DNA of 64,000 nucleotides from Bacillus sp. AFS073361 (GCF_002567005.1 NZ_NUZU01000012.1:58770-122769); one strand, 5' to 3'. Positions 37,886 through 46,243 are shown, numbered from the stretch's first letter. Program-made: numbers and translations. Notes: generated by a model from the letters alone, not told the origin.

Positions 37886-38650
37886 TTGGAAAATTCGCAT
37901 CTACATTTTAATACGTCGATTGGTGTTCAAAAACCTGAGAATATTCGAAACAAAGACCAGGCCTGTCCATTTTGCGAAAGAGATCAACTGACCAACTTCA
38001 TCGCTGTAGACGAACCGATTATTCTTTTGAAAAATAAATATCCCGTATTAGAACATACCTTTCAAACGGTATTAATTGAAACAGATGATTGTCATGGTGA
38101 ATTATCCACCTACTCAAAAGAGCATTTACATAAATTGATGAGGTTTGGAATCAAACATTGGTTAGAAATGGAGGCAACTGGCCGCTATCAATCGGTGATT
38201 TTTTTCAAAAATCATGGACCATTGTCAGGAGGAACGCTCTCCCATCCTCATATGCAAATTATCGGACTCGATGAGATTGATTATAAAGAAAAGGTAACCC
38301 ATGACATGTTTGAAGGAATTGTCATCGCCGAGGAGGAAGGGGTCCGTTTTACCTTGTCAACTAAACCGCGCGTGGGCTTTTACGAATTTAATATTGAAAT
38401 GGATGATTCCGGCTACCAGGAGAGGTTTTCTGATTACCTGCAAACGGCGGTTCATTATATCCTGAACAACTTTCCATTTAAAGCCACGAGCTATAATCTG
38501 TTTTTTCATCATATCGAAAATAAAATCTATGCCAAGGTGGTATCTCGCTTTGTGACCACCCCGCTTTATATTGGCTATGGAATTCCTCAGGTGCCAAGTA
38601 ATCTTGAATGGATGGCAAGGGAGCTGCAGCGGATTTATTTTAAAGAATAG
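37886..38650 (+). CDS. GalT-like HIT superfamily protein (DUF4931)
   Basis: A 254-residue soluble protein resembling galactose-1-phosphate uridylyltransferase: a zinc-type ACPFC motif near residue 33, a central KNHGPLSGGTLSHPHMQIIGL with the HxHxQ nucleotidyl-transfer motif, and a C-terminal HIT-like half. The Bacillus DUF4931 family is of unknown substrate; no Leloir genes are nearby, so a galactose role is not supported. It starts with TTG at 37886 after GAGAGGAGA. Transcribed alone. Confidence 0.8.
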   Translation: MENSHLHFNTSIGVQKPENIRNKDQACPFCERDQLTNFIAVDEPIILLKNKYPVLEHTFQTVLIETDDCHGELSTYSKEHLHKLMRFGIKHWLEMEATGRYQSVIFFKNHGPLSGGTLSHPHMQIIGLDEIDYKEKVTHDMFEGIVIAEEEGVRFTLSTKPRVGFYEFNIEMDDSGYQERFSDYLQTAVHYILNNFPFKATSYNLFFHHIENKIYAKVVSRFVTTPLYIGYGIPQVPSNLEWMARELQRIYFKE

Positions 38651-38755
38651 GACTTTCTTATGTAATTTAATCCATTCATAGTTTAGAAGTTGTGATTTGG
38701 TGTTATTAAAAATATAATGAAGGAATGTAGTATTTCTTAGTAAGGTGGAACCTAT

Positions 38756-39925
38756 ATGACTTCAAACACGAATAAAACTTCAAAACTGGATTATAATCTT
38801 GTTTTTATCTTAATATTACTTTTTCTTGCAAGCTGTTTAGCGATTTATAGTGCCCAGGCGAGCGGGCAGTACAAGGAGAATTTCTTAATCAAGCAAATCT
38901 TTTGGTATGCGGTGGGCAGTGGGATTATCACCGGTGTGATGACCCTTGATTCGGACCAATTACGAAAGCTGACCTGGTATGCATATGGGTTTGGACTTCT
39001 GATGCTTGGATTTTTAATTGTAGCGCCGGAGAGTATTGCCCCTGTCATAAATGGGGCGAAAAACTGGTTTAAAATACCTGGAGTGGGAACTATCCAGCCA
39101 TCCGAGTTTGTAAAAATCTTTATTATTCTGGGTCTTGCACGCGTAATTGAGGATCATCACCAAAAGAACCAGATAAAAACGATGCAAACTGATTTCTGGC
39201 TGTTAGTGAAGATAGGGATTGTCACCATGGTCCCATTAGGACTTATTATCAAGCAGGACTTAGGGACAGCGCTTGTGTTTCTAGCAATCATGCTCGGAAT
39301 GATCTTTATTTCAGGGATTTCGTGGAAGCTGCTTGCTCCACTATTTTCAGCCGGGATTGCACTTATCGGGACGATTTTTTATTTTGTTCTATGGAAACCG
39401 GATTTACTTGAAAAATACCTTGGGGTAGGCGAATACCAACTTCGAAGGATTTACTCCTGGCTTGATCCCTATAGCTACCAAGGATCGGACGCCTATCAAT
39501 TGACCAAATCCCTGCTAGCAATTGGCTCAGGGCAGACGGGTGGTAAAGGCTTTGGAAACCGCGAAGTCTATTTACCAGAAAGCCAAACCGACTTTATTTT
39601 CAGTGTCGTCGGCGAGGAATATGGGTTTATTGGCGCAAGTGTTTTGATCAGTTTGTTCTTCTTATTGGTTTATCATATAACCAAGGTCGGAATGGAAACA
39701 AAGAATAATTTTTATACGTATATTTGTGTCGGGGTCATAAGCATGATTACCTTCCACGTCTTCCAGAATATCGGGATGACGATTGGCGTGCTGCCGATTA
39801 CAGGTATCCCGTTACCGTTTATCAGCTACGGTGGTAGTGCGTTGATGGGGAACATGTTAGGGCTCGGCTTAATCTTTTCGATTCGTTATCATTATAAAAA
39901 ATACATGTTTTCAACATCTGCATAG
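38756..39925 (+). CDS. RodA/FtsW/SpoVE (SEDS) family glycosyltransferase
   Basis: Peptidoglycan polymerase of the SEDS family, acting with a class B PBP on lipid II in elongation, division or sporulation. The 389-residue protein has about ten membrane segments. Conserved stretches are KNWFKIPGVGTIQPSEFVKI, KQDLGTALVF, the extracellular loop with DPYSYQGSDAYQLTKSLLAIGSGQTGGKGFG, FIFSVVGEEYGFIGA and TGIPLPFISYGGSALM. It is nearer RodA than FtsW by eye. AAGGTGG precedes the ATG. No PBP partner is adjacent. Confidence 0.9.
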   Translation: MTSNTNKTSKLDYNLVFILILLFLASCLAIYSAQASGQYKENFLIKQIFWYAVGSGIITGVMTLDSDQLRKLTWYAYGFGLLMLGFLIVAPESIAPVINGAKNWFKIPGVGTIQPSEFVKIFIILGLARVIEDHHQKNQIKTMQTDFWLLVKIGIVTMVPLGLIIKQDLGTALVFLAIMLGMIFISGISWKLLAPLFSAGIALIGTIFYFVLWKPDLLEKYLGVGEYQLRRIYSWLDPYSYQGSDAYQLTKSLLAIGSGQTGGKGFGNREVYLPESQTDFIFSVVGEEYGFIGASVLISLFFLLVYHITKVGMETKNNFYTYICVGVISMITFHVFQNIGMTIGVLPITGIPLPFISYGGSALMGNMLGLGLIFSIRYHYKKYMFSTSA

Positions 39926-39934
39926 AAGTTTGGG

Positions 39935-39965
39935 AAAAGAGCGGCGTATTGCTGCTCTTTTTTTG
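39935..39965 (+). terminator. Terminator after the SEDS gene
   Basis: AAAAGAGCGGC and GCTGCTCTTTTTTT form the stem and T-tract. Confidence 0.88.
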
Positions 39966-39982
39966 TGCTTGAAATGGTGGTT

Positions 39983-40303
39983 GGCGGAATAAATCGGGGT
40001 TTCGGCGAAATTGTGGTTTCGTTTGGCGAAATAAGTCAGAGAGTTGGCGAGATTCCAGTCCAGTTTGGCGAAATAAATCAGAACATCGGCGAAATCCCAA
40101 CCCAGTTCAGTGTAAAAAAACAGAAAGTCAGCGAAATCCCACCTAGTATAGTGATCTTGAACAGAATTTGAATGGTTCCAAATCAGGTTTGGCGAAATAA
40201 ATTGGTGAGTTGGCGAGATTCCAGTCCAGTTCGGCGAAATAAACCAGAACATCGGCGAAATCCCCACCCAGTTCGGCGAAATAACCAATAAATTCGGCGA
40301 AAT
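39983..40303 (+). repeat. 21-bp-period repeat array B (core GGCGAAAT)
   Basis: Cores start at 39983, 40004, 40025, 40046, 40067, 40088, 40109 (decayed), 40130; then, after a decayed stretch with a two-base slip, at 40191, 40212, 40233, 40254, 40275, 40296. Spacing is 21 bases within each block. Units alternate between GGCGAAATAA and GGCGA(A/G)AT(T)CC forms, giving a 42-bp higher-order period. It lies between two terminators with no gene and is translatable in several frames without ribosome sites. Same family as the array at 14538. Confidence 0.88.
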
Positions 40304-40337
40304 CCCCCCCAGCAACCCAAATCAAAAAAACAAAACA

Positions 40338-40373
40338 AAAAGAGCGGGGCCATGGCAAGCCGCGCTCTTTTCT
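40338..40373. terminator. Bidirectional terminator downstream of the siderophore-binding gene
   Basis: AAAGAGCG and CGCTCTTT arms with inner CCATGG; A-run and TTTTC on either side. It serves the minus-strand gene ending at 40406. Confidence 0.75.
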
Positions 40374-40405
40374 ACTATAAAAAACAGGGAGGTTTTTTAT
40401 AAAAA

Positions 40406-41386
40406 TTACTTAACTAAGATTTTCTCAAGGTCATCGAGCATAATATTGGCTGCTAGAACGCCGCCGGCAGTGTTCCAGGTTGCGTCGCTAACTTCATACA
40501 CATGACCGCTCTTCACTGCATTTAAATTTTTCCATAGTGGATCATTTGTCCATTCTTTCGCCGTATCTAAAGCTGCTTGGTCTCCTTGTGGCGCATAAGT
40601 GAAGTAGAAGAGAAGGTCTCCATCCATTTTAGGAATAACTTCTTTGCCAACCTCTACAGCCAGTAAACCTAGCTTATTATCTGGAGTAAATAGTGCTTCC
40701 TGCTGGGCAGCACGTTTAAAGCCTAATTTATCAAAAATCACACCTGAAAAAGAATCTGTGTAGTAAATTCGGGATTTTCCAGCCATAAAGCGCACAACTG
40801 AAACTTGTTGATTCACTTGATCACCGAGCTTACCTTTTAAATCCGCAATGTGTTTATCAAAATCACTTAAAACTTGGTTACCCTTTTCTTCAAGGTTCAA
40901 AGCTTTTGCGTATAATTTAAAGTTATCTTGCCAATCACCTCTAAGTGTTTCGGAAAAAACTGTCGGTGCAATAGCGCTCAACTGGTCATAGATCTTTTCA
41001 TGACGCAGCTTGTTACCGATAATTAAATCAGGTTTCAATGAAGCAACCTTCTCTACGTTCACTTCACTTTCAACCCCAACAACCTCAACGCCGTCCATTT
41101 CGTTTTTAATATGATCGTACCATGGATCTCCAAGCCAAGACTGAACAGCACCAACAGGCTTTACACCTAAAGCAAGCAGCGCTTCTGTTCCTTCATTGGT
41201 AAGAATAACGACTTTTTTCGGAGTACCTTTTATGGTAGTCGATCCCATTGCATGCTCTACTGTATATGATTTTTCTGCAGTAGTTTTCGTTTCGTCACTC
41301 GTTTTTTCCTCATTGCTGCCGCATGCCGCTAATAAGAGTAGGGTCATGACAGAGAAAAGAGTAAGTATGGTCTTGATTGCCTTCAT
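40406..41386 (-). CDS. yfiY: Ferric-siderophore ABC transporter substrate-binding lipoprotein (YfiY-like)
   Basis: Surface receptor capturing a ferric siderophore; B. subtilis YfiY binds citrate-hydroxamate types (schizokinen/arthrobactin), which I infer here. The 326-residue protein has a lipoprotein signal (LAAC, Cys22) and a two-lobed periplasmic-binding fold with KKVVILTNEGTEALLALGVKPVGAV and PDLIIGNKLRHEKIYDQLSAIAPTVF. It is divergent from the permease operon. A Fur box lies 27 bases upstream of its start. Confidence 0.9.
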   Translation of the reverse strand: MKAIKTILTLFSVMTLLLLAACGSNEEKTSDETKTTAEKSYTVEHAMGSTTIKGTPKKVVILTNEGTEALLALGVKPVGAVQSWLGDPWYDHIKNEMDGVEVVGVESEVNVEKVASLKPDLIIGNKLRHEKIYDQLSAIAPTVFSETLRGDWQDNFKLYAKALNLEEKGNQVLSDFDKHIADLKGKLGDQVNQQVSVVRFMAGKSRIYYTDSFSGVIFDKLGFKRAAQQEALFTPDNKLGLLAVEVGKEVIPKMDGDLLFYFTYAPQGDQAALDTAKEWTNDPLWKNLNAVKSGHVYEVSDATWNTAGGVLAANIMLDDLEKILVK

Positions 41387-41412
41387 TGTTTATGTATCCC
41401 CCTTAGCTAATT

Positions 41413-41432
41413 GTTAATGATAATCATTTTCA
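41413..41432 (-). promoter_or_regulatory. Fur box for yfiY
   Basis: GTTAATGATAATCATTTTC (41413-41431) matches the 19-bp Fur consensus at 17 positions; the overlapping TGATAATCATTTTCA (41418-41432) fits the 7-1-7 form with one mismatch. Confidence 0.85.
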
Positions 41433-41482
41433 ATGACAACTTAATCATAAAATGAGAAGTACCATTATGTCAACGTTTTAAT

Positions 41483-41497
41483 TGAAAATGATTTTCA
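41483..41497. promoter_or_regulatory. Fur-box-like palindrome
   Basis: TGAAAATGATTTTCA differs from the Fur 7-1-7 consensus (TGATAATNATTATCA) at two symmetric positions; an identical sequence recurs at 41538. Confidence 0.6.
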
Positions 41498-41537
41498 AAA
41501 TCACTAACTTTTTTTGTGAACACATGGATTTTTTAAA

Positions 41538-41588
41538 TGAAAATGATTTTCAAAGTCATTGACAATCATTATCAATTGGAGATAGACT
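41538..41588 (+). promoter_or_regulatory. Fur boxes and promoter of the siderophore importer operon
   Basis: TGAAAATGATTTTCA (41538-41552) and TGACAATCATTATCA (41560-41574; one mismatch) are tandem Fur sites. The second overlaps -35 TTGACA (41559-41564), followed after 18 bases by a weak -10 TAGACT (41583-41588). Iron-bound Fur would block polymerase here. Confidence 0.8.
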
Positions 41589-41622
41589 TAAAATAAATAA
41601 TAAGGTAGAAAGGTTACCAGAG

Positions 41623-42627
41623 ATGCTCTTAAAAAGTACTGCATTAAAATGGATTGGATTGCTGATTGCCGTCGTCGTGTTGGTGGCAGTCATGTGTGCC
41701 AGTATCGTTTTTGGGTACACCGATACCAGTTGGCAAACAGCAGTTGATGCTTTTACCAATAATAACGGATCCAATGAACATATCATTATTCAAACCGTAA
41801 GGCTGCCGAGAGCGTTAATCGCTTCCGCGGTCGGGGCTAGCTTGGCCATTGCCGGTGTCCTGATGCAAACTTTAACCAAGAATCCACTGGCATCCCCTGG
41901 AATATTTGGGATCAATGCAGGCGGAGGGTTTGCGGTTGTCGTTGCGATGACAGTGTTTTCCGTCAATAGTTTACAAGCTTTTAGTGTTCTTGCTTTTATC
42001 GGAGCTGCCTTTGCAGCCATATGTGTTTATACCATTGGTTCAGCTGGCCGTGAAGGTCTAACACCAATGAAACTTACATTAGCAGGGGCTGCGATGTCAG
42101 CGATGTTTGCCTCATTTACACAAGGATTACTAGTGTTAGATGAAGTCATGCTTGATCAGGTATTATTTTGGCTGGCTGGCTCTGTCCAGGGGAGAAAATT
42201 AGAGACACTTGTTTCTGTTTTACCTTATATTGGAATAGGCTGGATGGGTGCCGTGTTAATTGCTGGAAAAATGAATATCTTGTCCATGGGGGAAGATGTG
42301 GCCAAGGGGCTTGGTTTAAACACCGGACTTCTCAAAATCGCGATTGGCGTGATTGTGATTTTATTAGCAGGCGGATCTGTCGCTGTCGCTGGTCCAATTG
42401 GTTTTGTTGGAATTGTGGTTCCCCACATTACCCGATCGATTGTAGGAATCGATCATCGTTGGGTCATCCCATTTTCAGGTGTGTTAGGGGCGATCCTCTT
42501 AATCGCTGCTGATATTGCCGCCAGATACATGTTCATGCCGTCTGAGGTGCCTGTTGGTGTTATGACAGCTATCATCGGAACTCCATTTTTTATTTACATC
42601 GCAAGAAGGGGGTTCAATGGACGATGA
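41623..42627 (+). CDS. yfiZ: Ferric-siderophore ABC permease (FecCD family, YfiZ-like)
   Basis: Membrane subunit of the importer. The 334-residue protein has about nine to ten helices with FecCD hallmarks: RLPRALIASAVGASLAIAGVLMQTLTKNPLASPGIFGINAGG, GEDVAKGLGLNTG and GPIGFVGIVVPHITRSIVG (coupling region). AAAGG precedes the ATG. It overlaps the second permease gene by four bases (ATGA), so the two are co-translated. Confidence 0.92.
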   Translation: MLLKSTALKWIGLLIAVVVLVAVMCASIVFGYTDTSWQTAVDAFTNNNGSNEHIIIQTVRLPRALIASAVGASLAIAGVLMQTLTKNPLASPGIFGINAGGGFAVVVAMTVFSVNSLQAFSVLAFIGAAFAAICVYTIGSAGREGLTPMKLTLAGAAMSAMFASFTQGLLVLDEVMLDQVLFWLAGSVQGRKLETLVSVLPYIGIGWMGAVLIAGKMNILSMGEDVAKGLGLNTGLLKIAIGVIVILLAGGSVAVAGPIGFVGIVVPHITRSIVGIDHRWVIPFSGVLGAILLIAADIAARYMFMPSEVPVGVMTAIIGTPFFIYIARRGFNGR

Positions 42628-43679
42628 GTAAATATAAAAATTTTCGCATCCTAAATGGAAAATTGTCCTTTTTAATGGATCAAAAAGCAACCGTAACGTT
42701 CAGCATTCTTCTCATCATTACTTTCCTTGTTTTTGCGGTAAGCACGGGAAGCGGTGAAATGAGAATTAACCCGCTTACTGTTGTAAGTGTATTATTCGGC
42801 GGCGGTCCTGAGATGGAAAAGCTCATTATTACATCCTTTCGCCTCCCTAGAATTATTGTTGCTTTAATGGTTGGAATCTCTTTAGCGGTTGCAGGCGGCA
42901 TCTTACAAGGGATGATTCGCAATCCACTTGCTTCTCCAGATGTATTAGGGATTACCGGTGGGGCAGCAGCCGCCGTGGTCAGTTTTTTAGCAATGTTTAG
43001 TGATAAAAATCATTCCTTAACCGTCAGTATTGCTTGGCTGCCCTTAGCTGCTTTTATCGGGGCAACCGTGGTAGGTTTTTTAGTGTATTTCCTTGCTTGG
43101 AAAAATGGGGTGTCACCAATCAGGCTCGTGTTGATTGGGATTGGGATTTCCGCTTTAACGCAGGCAATCACCACCTTAACAATGGTCATGGGCCCGATTT
43201 ATCAAGCGAGTCAAGCGAATATTTGGATTACTGGAACCGTATACGGCTCCAATTGGAAAAATGTTACGATTCTTGTCCCATGGACGGTAATCTTTGTGAT
43301 TATTGCCTTGGCATTGGCCCGAACCATTAATATCCAAGAACTCGGTGATGAAGTGGCAACTGGTTTAGGCGGCAAGGTGCAAAAACATCGGTTTCTCTTA
43401 TTAATGATTAGTACCGCTTTAATTGGTGGTTCCGTTGCCTTTGCCGGCGGGATTGGCTTTGTCGGCTTAATGGCCCCGCATATGGCGAGAAGATTAGTTG
43501 GTTCCTCATTTGGAGCATTGCTTCCTGCGAGTGCATTAATTGGCGGCATTCTGGTCATGGTCGCTGATTTAATTGGCAGAACCCTATTTTCTCCATTAGA
43601 AGTGCCAGCGGGTGTGTTCACTGCTGGGATCGGTGCACCATACTTTATTTACCTGCTATTTAAAACTAGAAATTCATAA
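42624..43679 (+). CDS. yfhA: Ferric-siderophore ABC permease (FecCD family, YfhA-like)
   Basis: Second permease subunit, forming a heterodimer with the upstream one. The 351-residue protein has the same landmarks: RLPRIIVALMVGISLAVAGGILQGMIRNPLASPDVLGITGG, GDEVATGLGGKVQ and GGIGFVGLMAPHMARRLVG. It overlaps yfiZ by four bases and is followed 13 bases later by the ATPase gene. Confidence 0.92.
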   Translation: MSKYKNFRILNGKLSFLMDQKATVTFSILLIITFLVFAVSTGSGEMRINPLTVVSVLFGGGPEMEKLIITSFRLPRIIVALMVGISLAVAGGILQGMIRNPLASPDVLGITGGAAAAVVSFLAMFSDKNHSLTVSIAWLPLAAFIGATVVGFLVYFLAWKNGVSPIRLVLIGIGISALTQAITTLTMVMGPIYQASQANIWITGTVYGSNWKNVTILVPWTVIFVIIALALARTINIQELGDEVATGLGGKVQKHRFLLLMISTALIGGSVAFAGGIGFVGLMAPHMARRLVGSSFGALLPASALIGGILVMVADLIGRTLFSPLEVPAGVFTAGIGAPYFIYLLFKTRNS

Positions 43680-43692
43680 AAGGAGCTGTCAG

Positions 43693-44514
43693 ATGATGAA
43701 TGCGATTGAAACGAAGAATTTATCACTTTCTTATGGGGATACACTCATTATTAATGAATTAGATTTGAAGATTCCTAAGGGTGAAATTACCGTGTTTATT
43801 GGCGGTAATGGCTGTGGAAAATCAACCCTGCTTCGTTCAATCGCTCGTCTCTTAAAGCCAAAGTCTGGTGCGGTTCTGCTTGAAGGAAAAGCGATTGCCA
43901 AATTGTCTACGAAGGACATTGCTAAAAAAATGGCGATACTCCCACAGTCGCCATCAGCCCCGGAAGGATTAACAGTCCTTCAACTCGTTAAACAAGGGCG
44001 CTATCCACACCAAACCTGGTTAAAGCAATGGTCCGAGGAAGATGAGAAAAAGGTGCATGATGCGCTAAAGGCTACACGATTAGAGGACTTAAAAGAAAGA
44101 ACCGTTGATTCACTTTCAGGCGGGCAAAGACAGCGTGCTTGGATTGCGATGACGCTGGCTCAAGATACGGATATTATCCTCCTTGACGAACCAACAACAT
44201 ACCTGGATATGACCCACCAAATCGAAATCCTCGATTTGCTGTTTGAACTAAATGAAACGAAAAAACGGACGGTTGTTATGGTTCTTCATGATCTTAATCT
44301 AGCTTGCCGTTATGCACATAACGTGGTTGCCATCAAAGATCAGAAGGTTTATGACCAAGGGAAACCAGAATACGTTATCAACCGCAGCCTTGTTAAAAAT
44401 GTGTTTGGTATGGACTGTGAGGTAACGGTGGATCCATTATTTGGGACTCCGCTCTGTATTCCTTATGGAAAGGGCAGATGTATCCTCGATAAGGCGGTAG
44501 CGGTCAATGGATAA
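43693..44514 (+). CDS. yusV: Ferric-siderophore ABC ATPase (YusV-like)
   Basis: Energises the importer. The 273-residue protein has Walker A GGNGCGKST (37-45), LSGGQRQR signature, Walker B IILLDEPTTYLD and VLHDLN. In B. subtilis YusV is encoded far from YfiYZ-YfhA and shared by several importers; here it is in the operon. Start at 43693 follows AAAGGAGCTG; a longer frame would extend into yfhA. It overlaps the next gene by eight bases. Confidence 0.92.
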   Translation: MMNAIETKNLSLSYGDTLIINELDLKIPKGEITVFIGGNGCGKSTLLRSIARLLKPKSGAVLLEGKAIAKLSTKDIAKKMAILPQSPSAPEGLTVLQLVKQGRYPHQTWLKQWSEEDEKKVHDALKATRLEDLKERTVDSLSGGQRQRAWIAMTLAQDTDIILLDEPTTYLDMTHQIEILDLLFELNETKKRTVVMVLHDLNLACRYAHNVVAIKDQKVYDQGKPEYVINRSLVKNVFGMDCEVTVDPLFGTPLCIPYGKGRCILDKAVAVNG

Positions 44515-45286
44515 ATTACTCACGGTTAATCAATTGGAAAAATACCGATTCAATCCAAACTTACAGGACACTTTCAATGTGGCTGATCTCTTAGATGAAA
44601 CGTACCTCAAAGATTTTTTGAAAAATTTATCCGTTACGATTGGAGCCCCTTCTGAAAAAATAGCTGCTTCCATTTTTATCAAGCGCTATGCCTTTTTGGC
44701 CGTGATGACCTTATATTCAATGACGGCTTTAAATAAAAAGCTCAATGTATCGTTGGATAATATAAAAATGGAAGCAGCTGTACAGGGGAAAGATTGGCTG
44801 CCGGGGATTTCATTAAAGGATGCGGACCTACAGGACTGGGATGGAAACAACCGCACGGAATGGCGTTCAAGAGTTTTGAGAGATTTGTTTGCGAATAATA
44901 TTTATCGACTTATCTCTCAATTGGAAAAAACCGTCGGAATATCAAAGTTAATCCTGTGGGAAAATATTGCAGTCTACTTATTTTGGCTCTATGAAACCGA
45001 GCTAAAAGATGATCATCAGGCTGCTGAGGATTTCCGTTACTTAATTTCTGAAGCGGAAGGGAAATTGTTTGGTAGATATAACCTAAATCCACTCCCAAAG
45101 TACTTTGCTGAAAAGACGTATTTGGAAGAATGGGATACAGAGGTAAGAGTAAGAAAGACATGTTGTTTAACCTACCAACTGCCAGCAGGTAAGCGCTGCA
45201 AAACTTGCCCATGTACCCAAATGATTAAGGACAGAAGGTGTCATGATGGAGAAAACATTTGTGAGGCAGTTCGAAGCTTTGCTTGA
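44507..45286 (+). CDS. Ferric-siderophore reductase, FhuF-like [2Fe-2S] protein
   Basis: Predicted cytoplasmic reductase that releases iron from imported siderophore, comparable to Bacillus halodurans FchR. The 259-residue protein ends with the diagnostic cysteine pattern CC-x10-C-x2-C (KTCCLTYQLPAGKRCKTC), which binds a [2Fe-2S] cluster. Unlike most FhuF-type proteins it continues about 23 residues past the motif, with two more cysteines. That extension overlaps the next gene by about 40 bases and may be a recent stop-codon loss. Start overlaps yusV. Confidence 0.85.
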   Translation: MDKLLTVNQLEKYRFNPNLQDTFNVADLLDETYLKDFLKNLSVTIGAPSEKIAASIFIKRYAFLAVMTLYSMTALNKKLNVSLDNIKMEAAVQGKDWLPGISLKDADLQDWDGNNRTEWRSRVLRDLFANNIYRLISQLEKTVGISKLILWENIAVYLFWLYETELKDDHQAAEDFRYLISEAEGKLFGRYNLNPLPKYFAEKTYLEEWDTEVRVRKTCCLTYQLPAGKRCKTCPCTQMIKDRRCHDGENICEAVRSFA

Positions 45287-45497
45287 AAAGTATAGTGAAC
45301 TAATGGTGGGGGAATCCACGGAGGAAACAAAGGAGAAGGTGAAGATGTGGGCGTTGTACACCCATATCGCCAAGTCGATGCCAGCTTTGGCTAAGCATTG
45401 GAATGGCCTTTACCCGGATGCGAAAGAAGAAATGAAGCAGATCATCAATGAAATTAAAGTCATGAATGAACAGCATCGCTCCTCTTCTCAAAAATAA
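45246..45497 (+). CDS. yusU: DUF2573 family protein (YusU-like)
   Basis: An 83-residue helical, hydrophilic protein of unknown function. MWALYTHIAKSMPALAKHWN is the recognisable family core. yusU neighbours yusV in B. subtilis as well, which supports both names. ATG at 45246 is five bases after AGAAGGTG (an ATG at 45243 is also in frame). It starts inside the reductase gene and ends the operon. Confidence 0.8.
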   Translation: MEKTFVRQFEALLEKYSELMVGESTEETKEKVKMWALYTHIAKSMPALAKHWNGLYPDAKEEMKQIINEIKVMNEQHRSSSQK

Positions 45498-45505
45498 ATA
45501 CATAC

Positions 45506-45538
45506 AAAAACCGGAAGCCGTTGATGCCTCCGGTTTTT
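45506..45538. terminator. Bidirectional terminator after yusU
   Basis: AAAAACCGGAAGCC and GCCTCCGGTTTTT with one mismatch; it also serves the minus-strand coat gene at 45543. Confidence 0.85.
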
Positions 45539-45542
45539 GCTG

Positions 45543-45878
45543 TTATTGAAGGGTACCGCCAGTTGGAAGCTGGTTCGTATATCCTTGAAATTGCTGATAG
45601 GATTGCTGAAGTTTTTGCTGGTCCGCTGCTTCGATCGCGTACCAGCCTTTTTTAAACATGAGATTATAAAGTTCACGCTGACAGTTTTGTGTTTCAGAGA
45701 AAATTTTCATAATGTCCTGATACAAGCCTTCGTGGCTTGCTTCATGCAGAGCCATGCTGTACGAAGTAGTCATATATTTTTCTGTTGCAAGTAAATCATT
45801 AATAAAATCACGGTCATTCATTTGCGGGGTCTTTGGTACTTGAGTTTCAGGGTTTTGAATCTTCTGTTGTTGGTTCAT
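45543..45878 (-). CDS. CotF-like spore coat protein
   Basis: A 111-residue coat F family protein: a Gln-rich start followed by a ferritin-like helical core with MNDRDFINDLLATEKYMTTSYSMALHEASHEGLYQDIMKIF and QNCQRELYNLMFKKGWY. This is the compact, single-domain form. AGGAGGTAAG precedes the ATG. It is one of three small minus-strand spore genes between the iron and fad operons. Confidence 0.85.
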   Translation of the reverse strand: MNQQQKIQNPETQVPKTPQMNDRDFINDLLATEKYMTTSYSMALHEASHEGLYQDIMKIFSETQNCQRELYNLMFKKGWYAIEAADQQKLQQSYQQFQGYTNQLPTGGTLQ

Positions 45879-45902
45879 TATAAACTTACCTCCTTATAAA
45901 TG

Positions 45903-45950
45903 GTCTAGCTCCAGGCCATACGCCGCTAAACGGTCGCTTCCGCTTTTCTT
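45903..45950 (-). repeat. Dispersed AAGCGGAAGCG...CTAGAC repeat
   Basis: Plus-strand GTCTAGCTCCAGG ... GGTCGCTTCCGCTTTTCTT. It belongs to a common Bacillaceae intergenic repeat and directly abuts the stop codon of the minus-strand gene at 45950, as the related copy at 21576 abuts the thioesterase stop. Confidence 0.65.
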
Positions 45951-46243
45951 TATTGCATATTATTTAATGGTTGCTGCTGGCTGGCATGCTGGCCTAAGTG
46001 GCCTAGAATCTGTTGATAGTGGCGCTGGTGCATTTGGGCTACTTTTTCTGCTTCCGCTTTAATTTCAGGGTCCTGACACTGACCGGCAAAAAAGTGAGCT
46101 TTCTTCGCGGATAATAAGTTCCAAGACATCATATCGGTTAAATAAAGAGCATCCTTTGTTGACACGACTCCGGGAGGCTGTTGCATGGTTGCTTGTTGAT
46201 TTTGCATATTCATATTGGGCATATTCATATTTTGTTGCTGCAT
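45950..46243 (-). CDS. Small coat-F-like spore protein
   Basis: A 97-residue protein with a Met/Asn/Gln-rich N-terminus (NMNMPNMNMQ), a helical core (STKDALYLTDMMSWNLLSAKKAHFFAGQCQDPEIKAEAEKVAQMHQRHYQQIL) and a Gln-rich tail. Composition and core resemble small CotF relatives. AGGAGGGTTA precedes the ATG. Role in the coat is inferred. Confidence 0.8.
   Translation of the reverse strand: MQQQNMNMPNMNMQNQQATMQQPPGVVSTKDALYLTDMMSWNLLSAKKAHFFAGQCQDPEIKAEAEKVAQMHQRHYQQILGHLGQHASQQQPLNNMQ

Noticed and set aside
39822-40358. Overlapping frames encoding ISPN- or FGEI-type heptad proteins in array B (and 14495-14756 in array A)
   Set aside because: A 21-base repeat is open in many frames at once. 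None has a good ribosome site, and the frames run into neighbouring genes or terminators. Kept as a DNA repeat instead.
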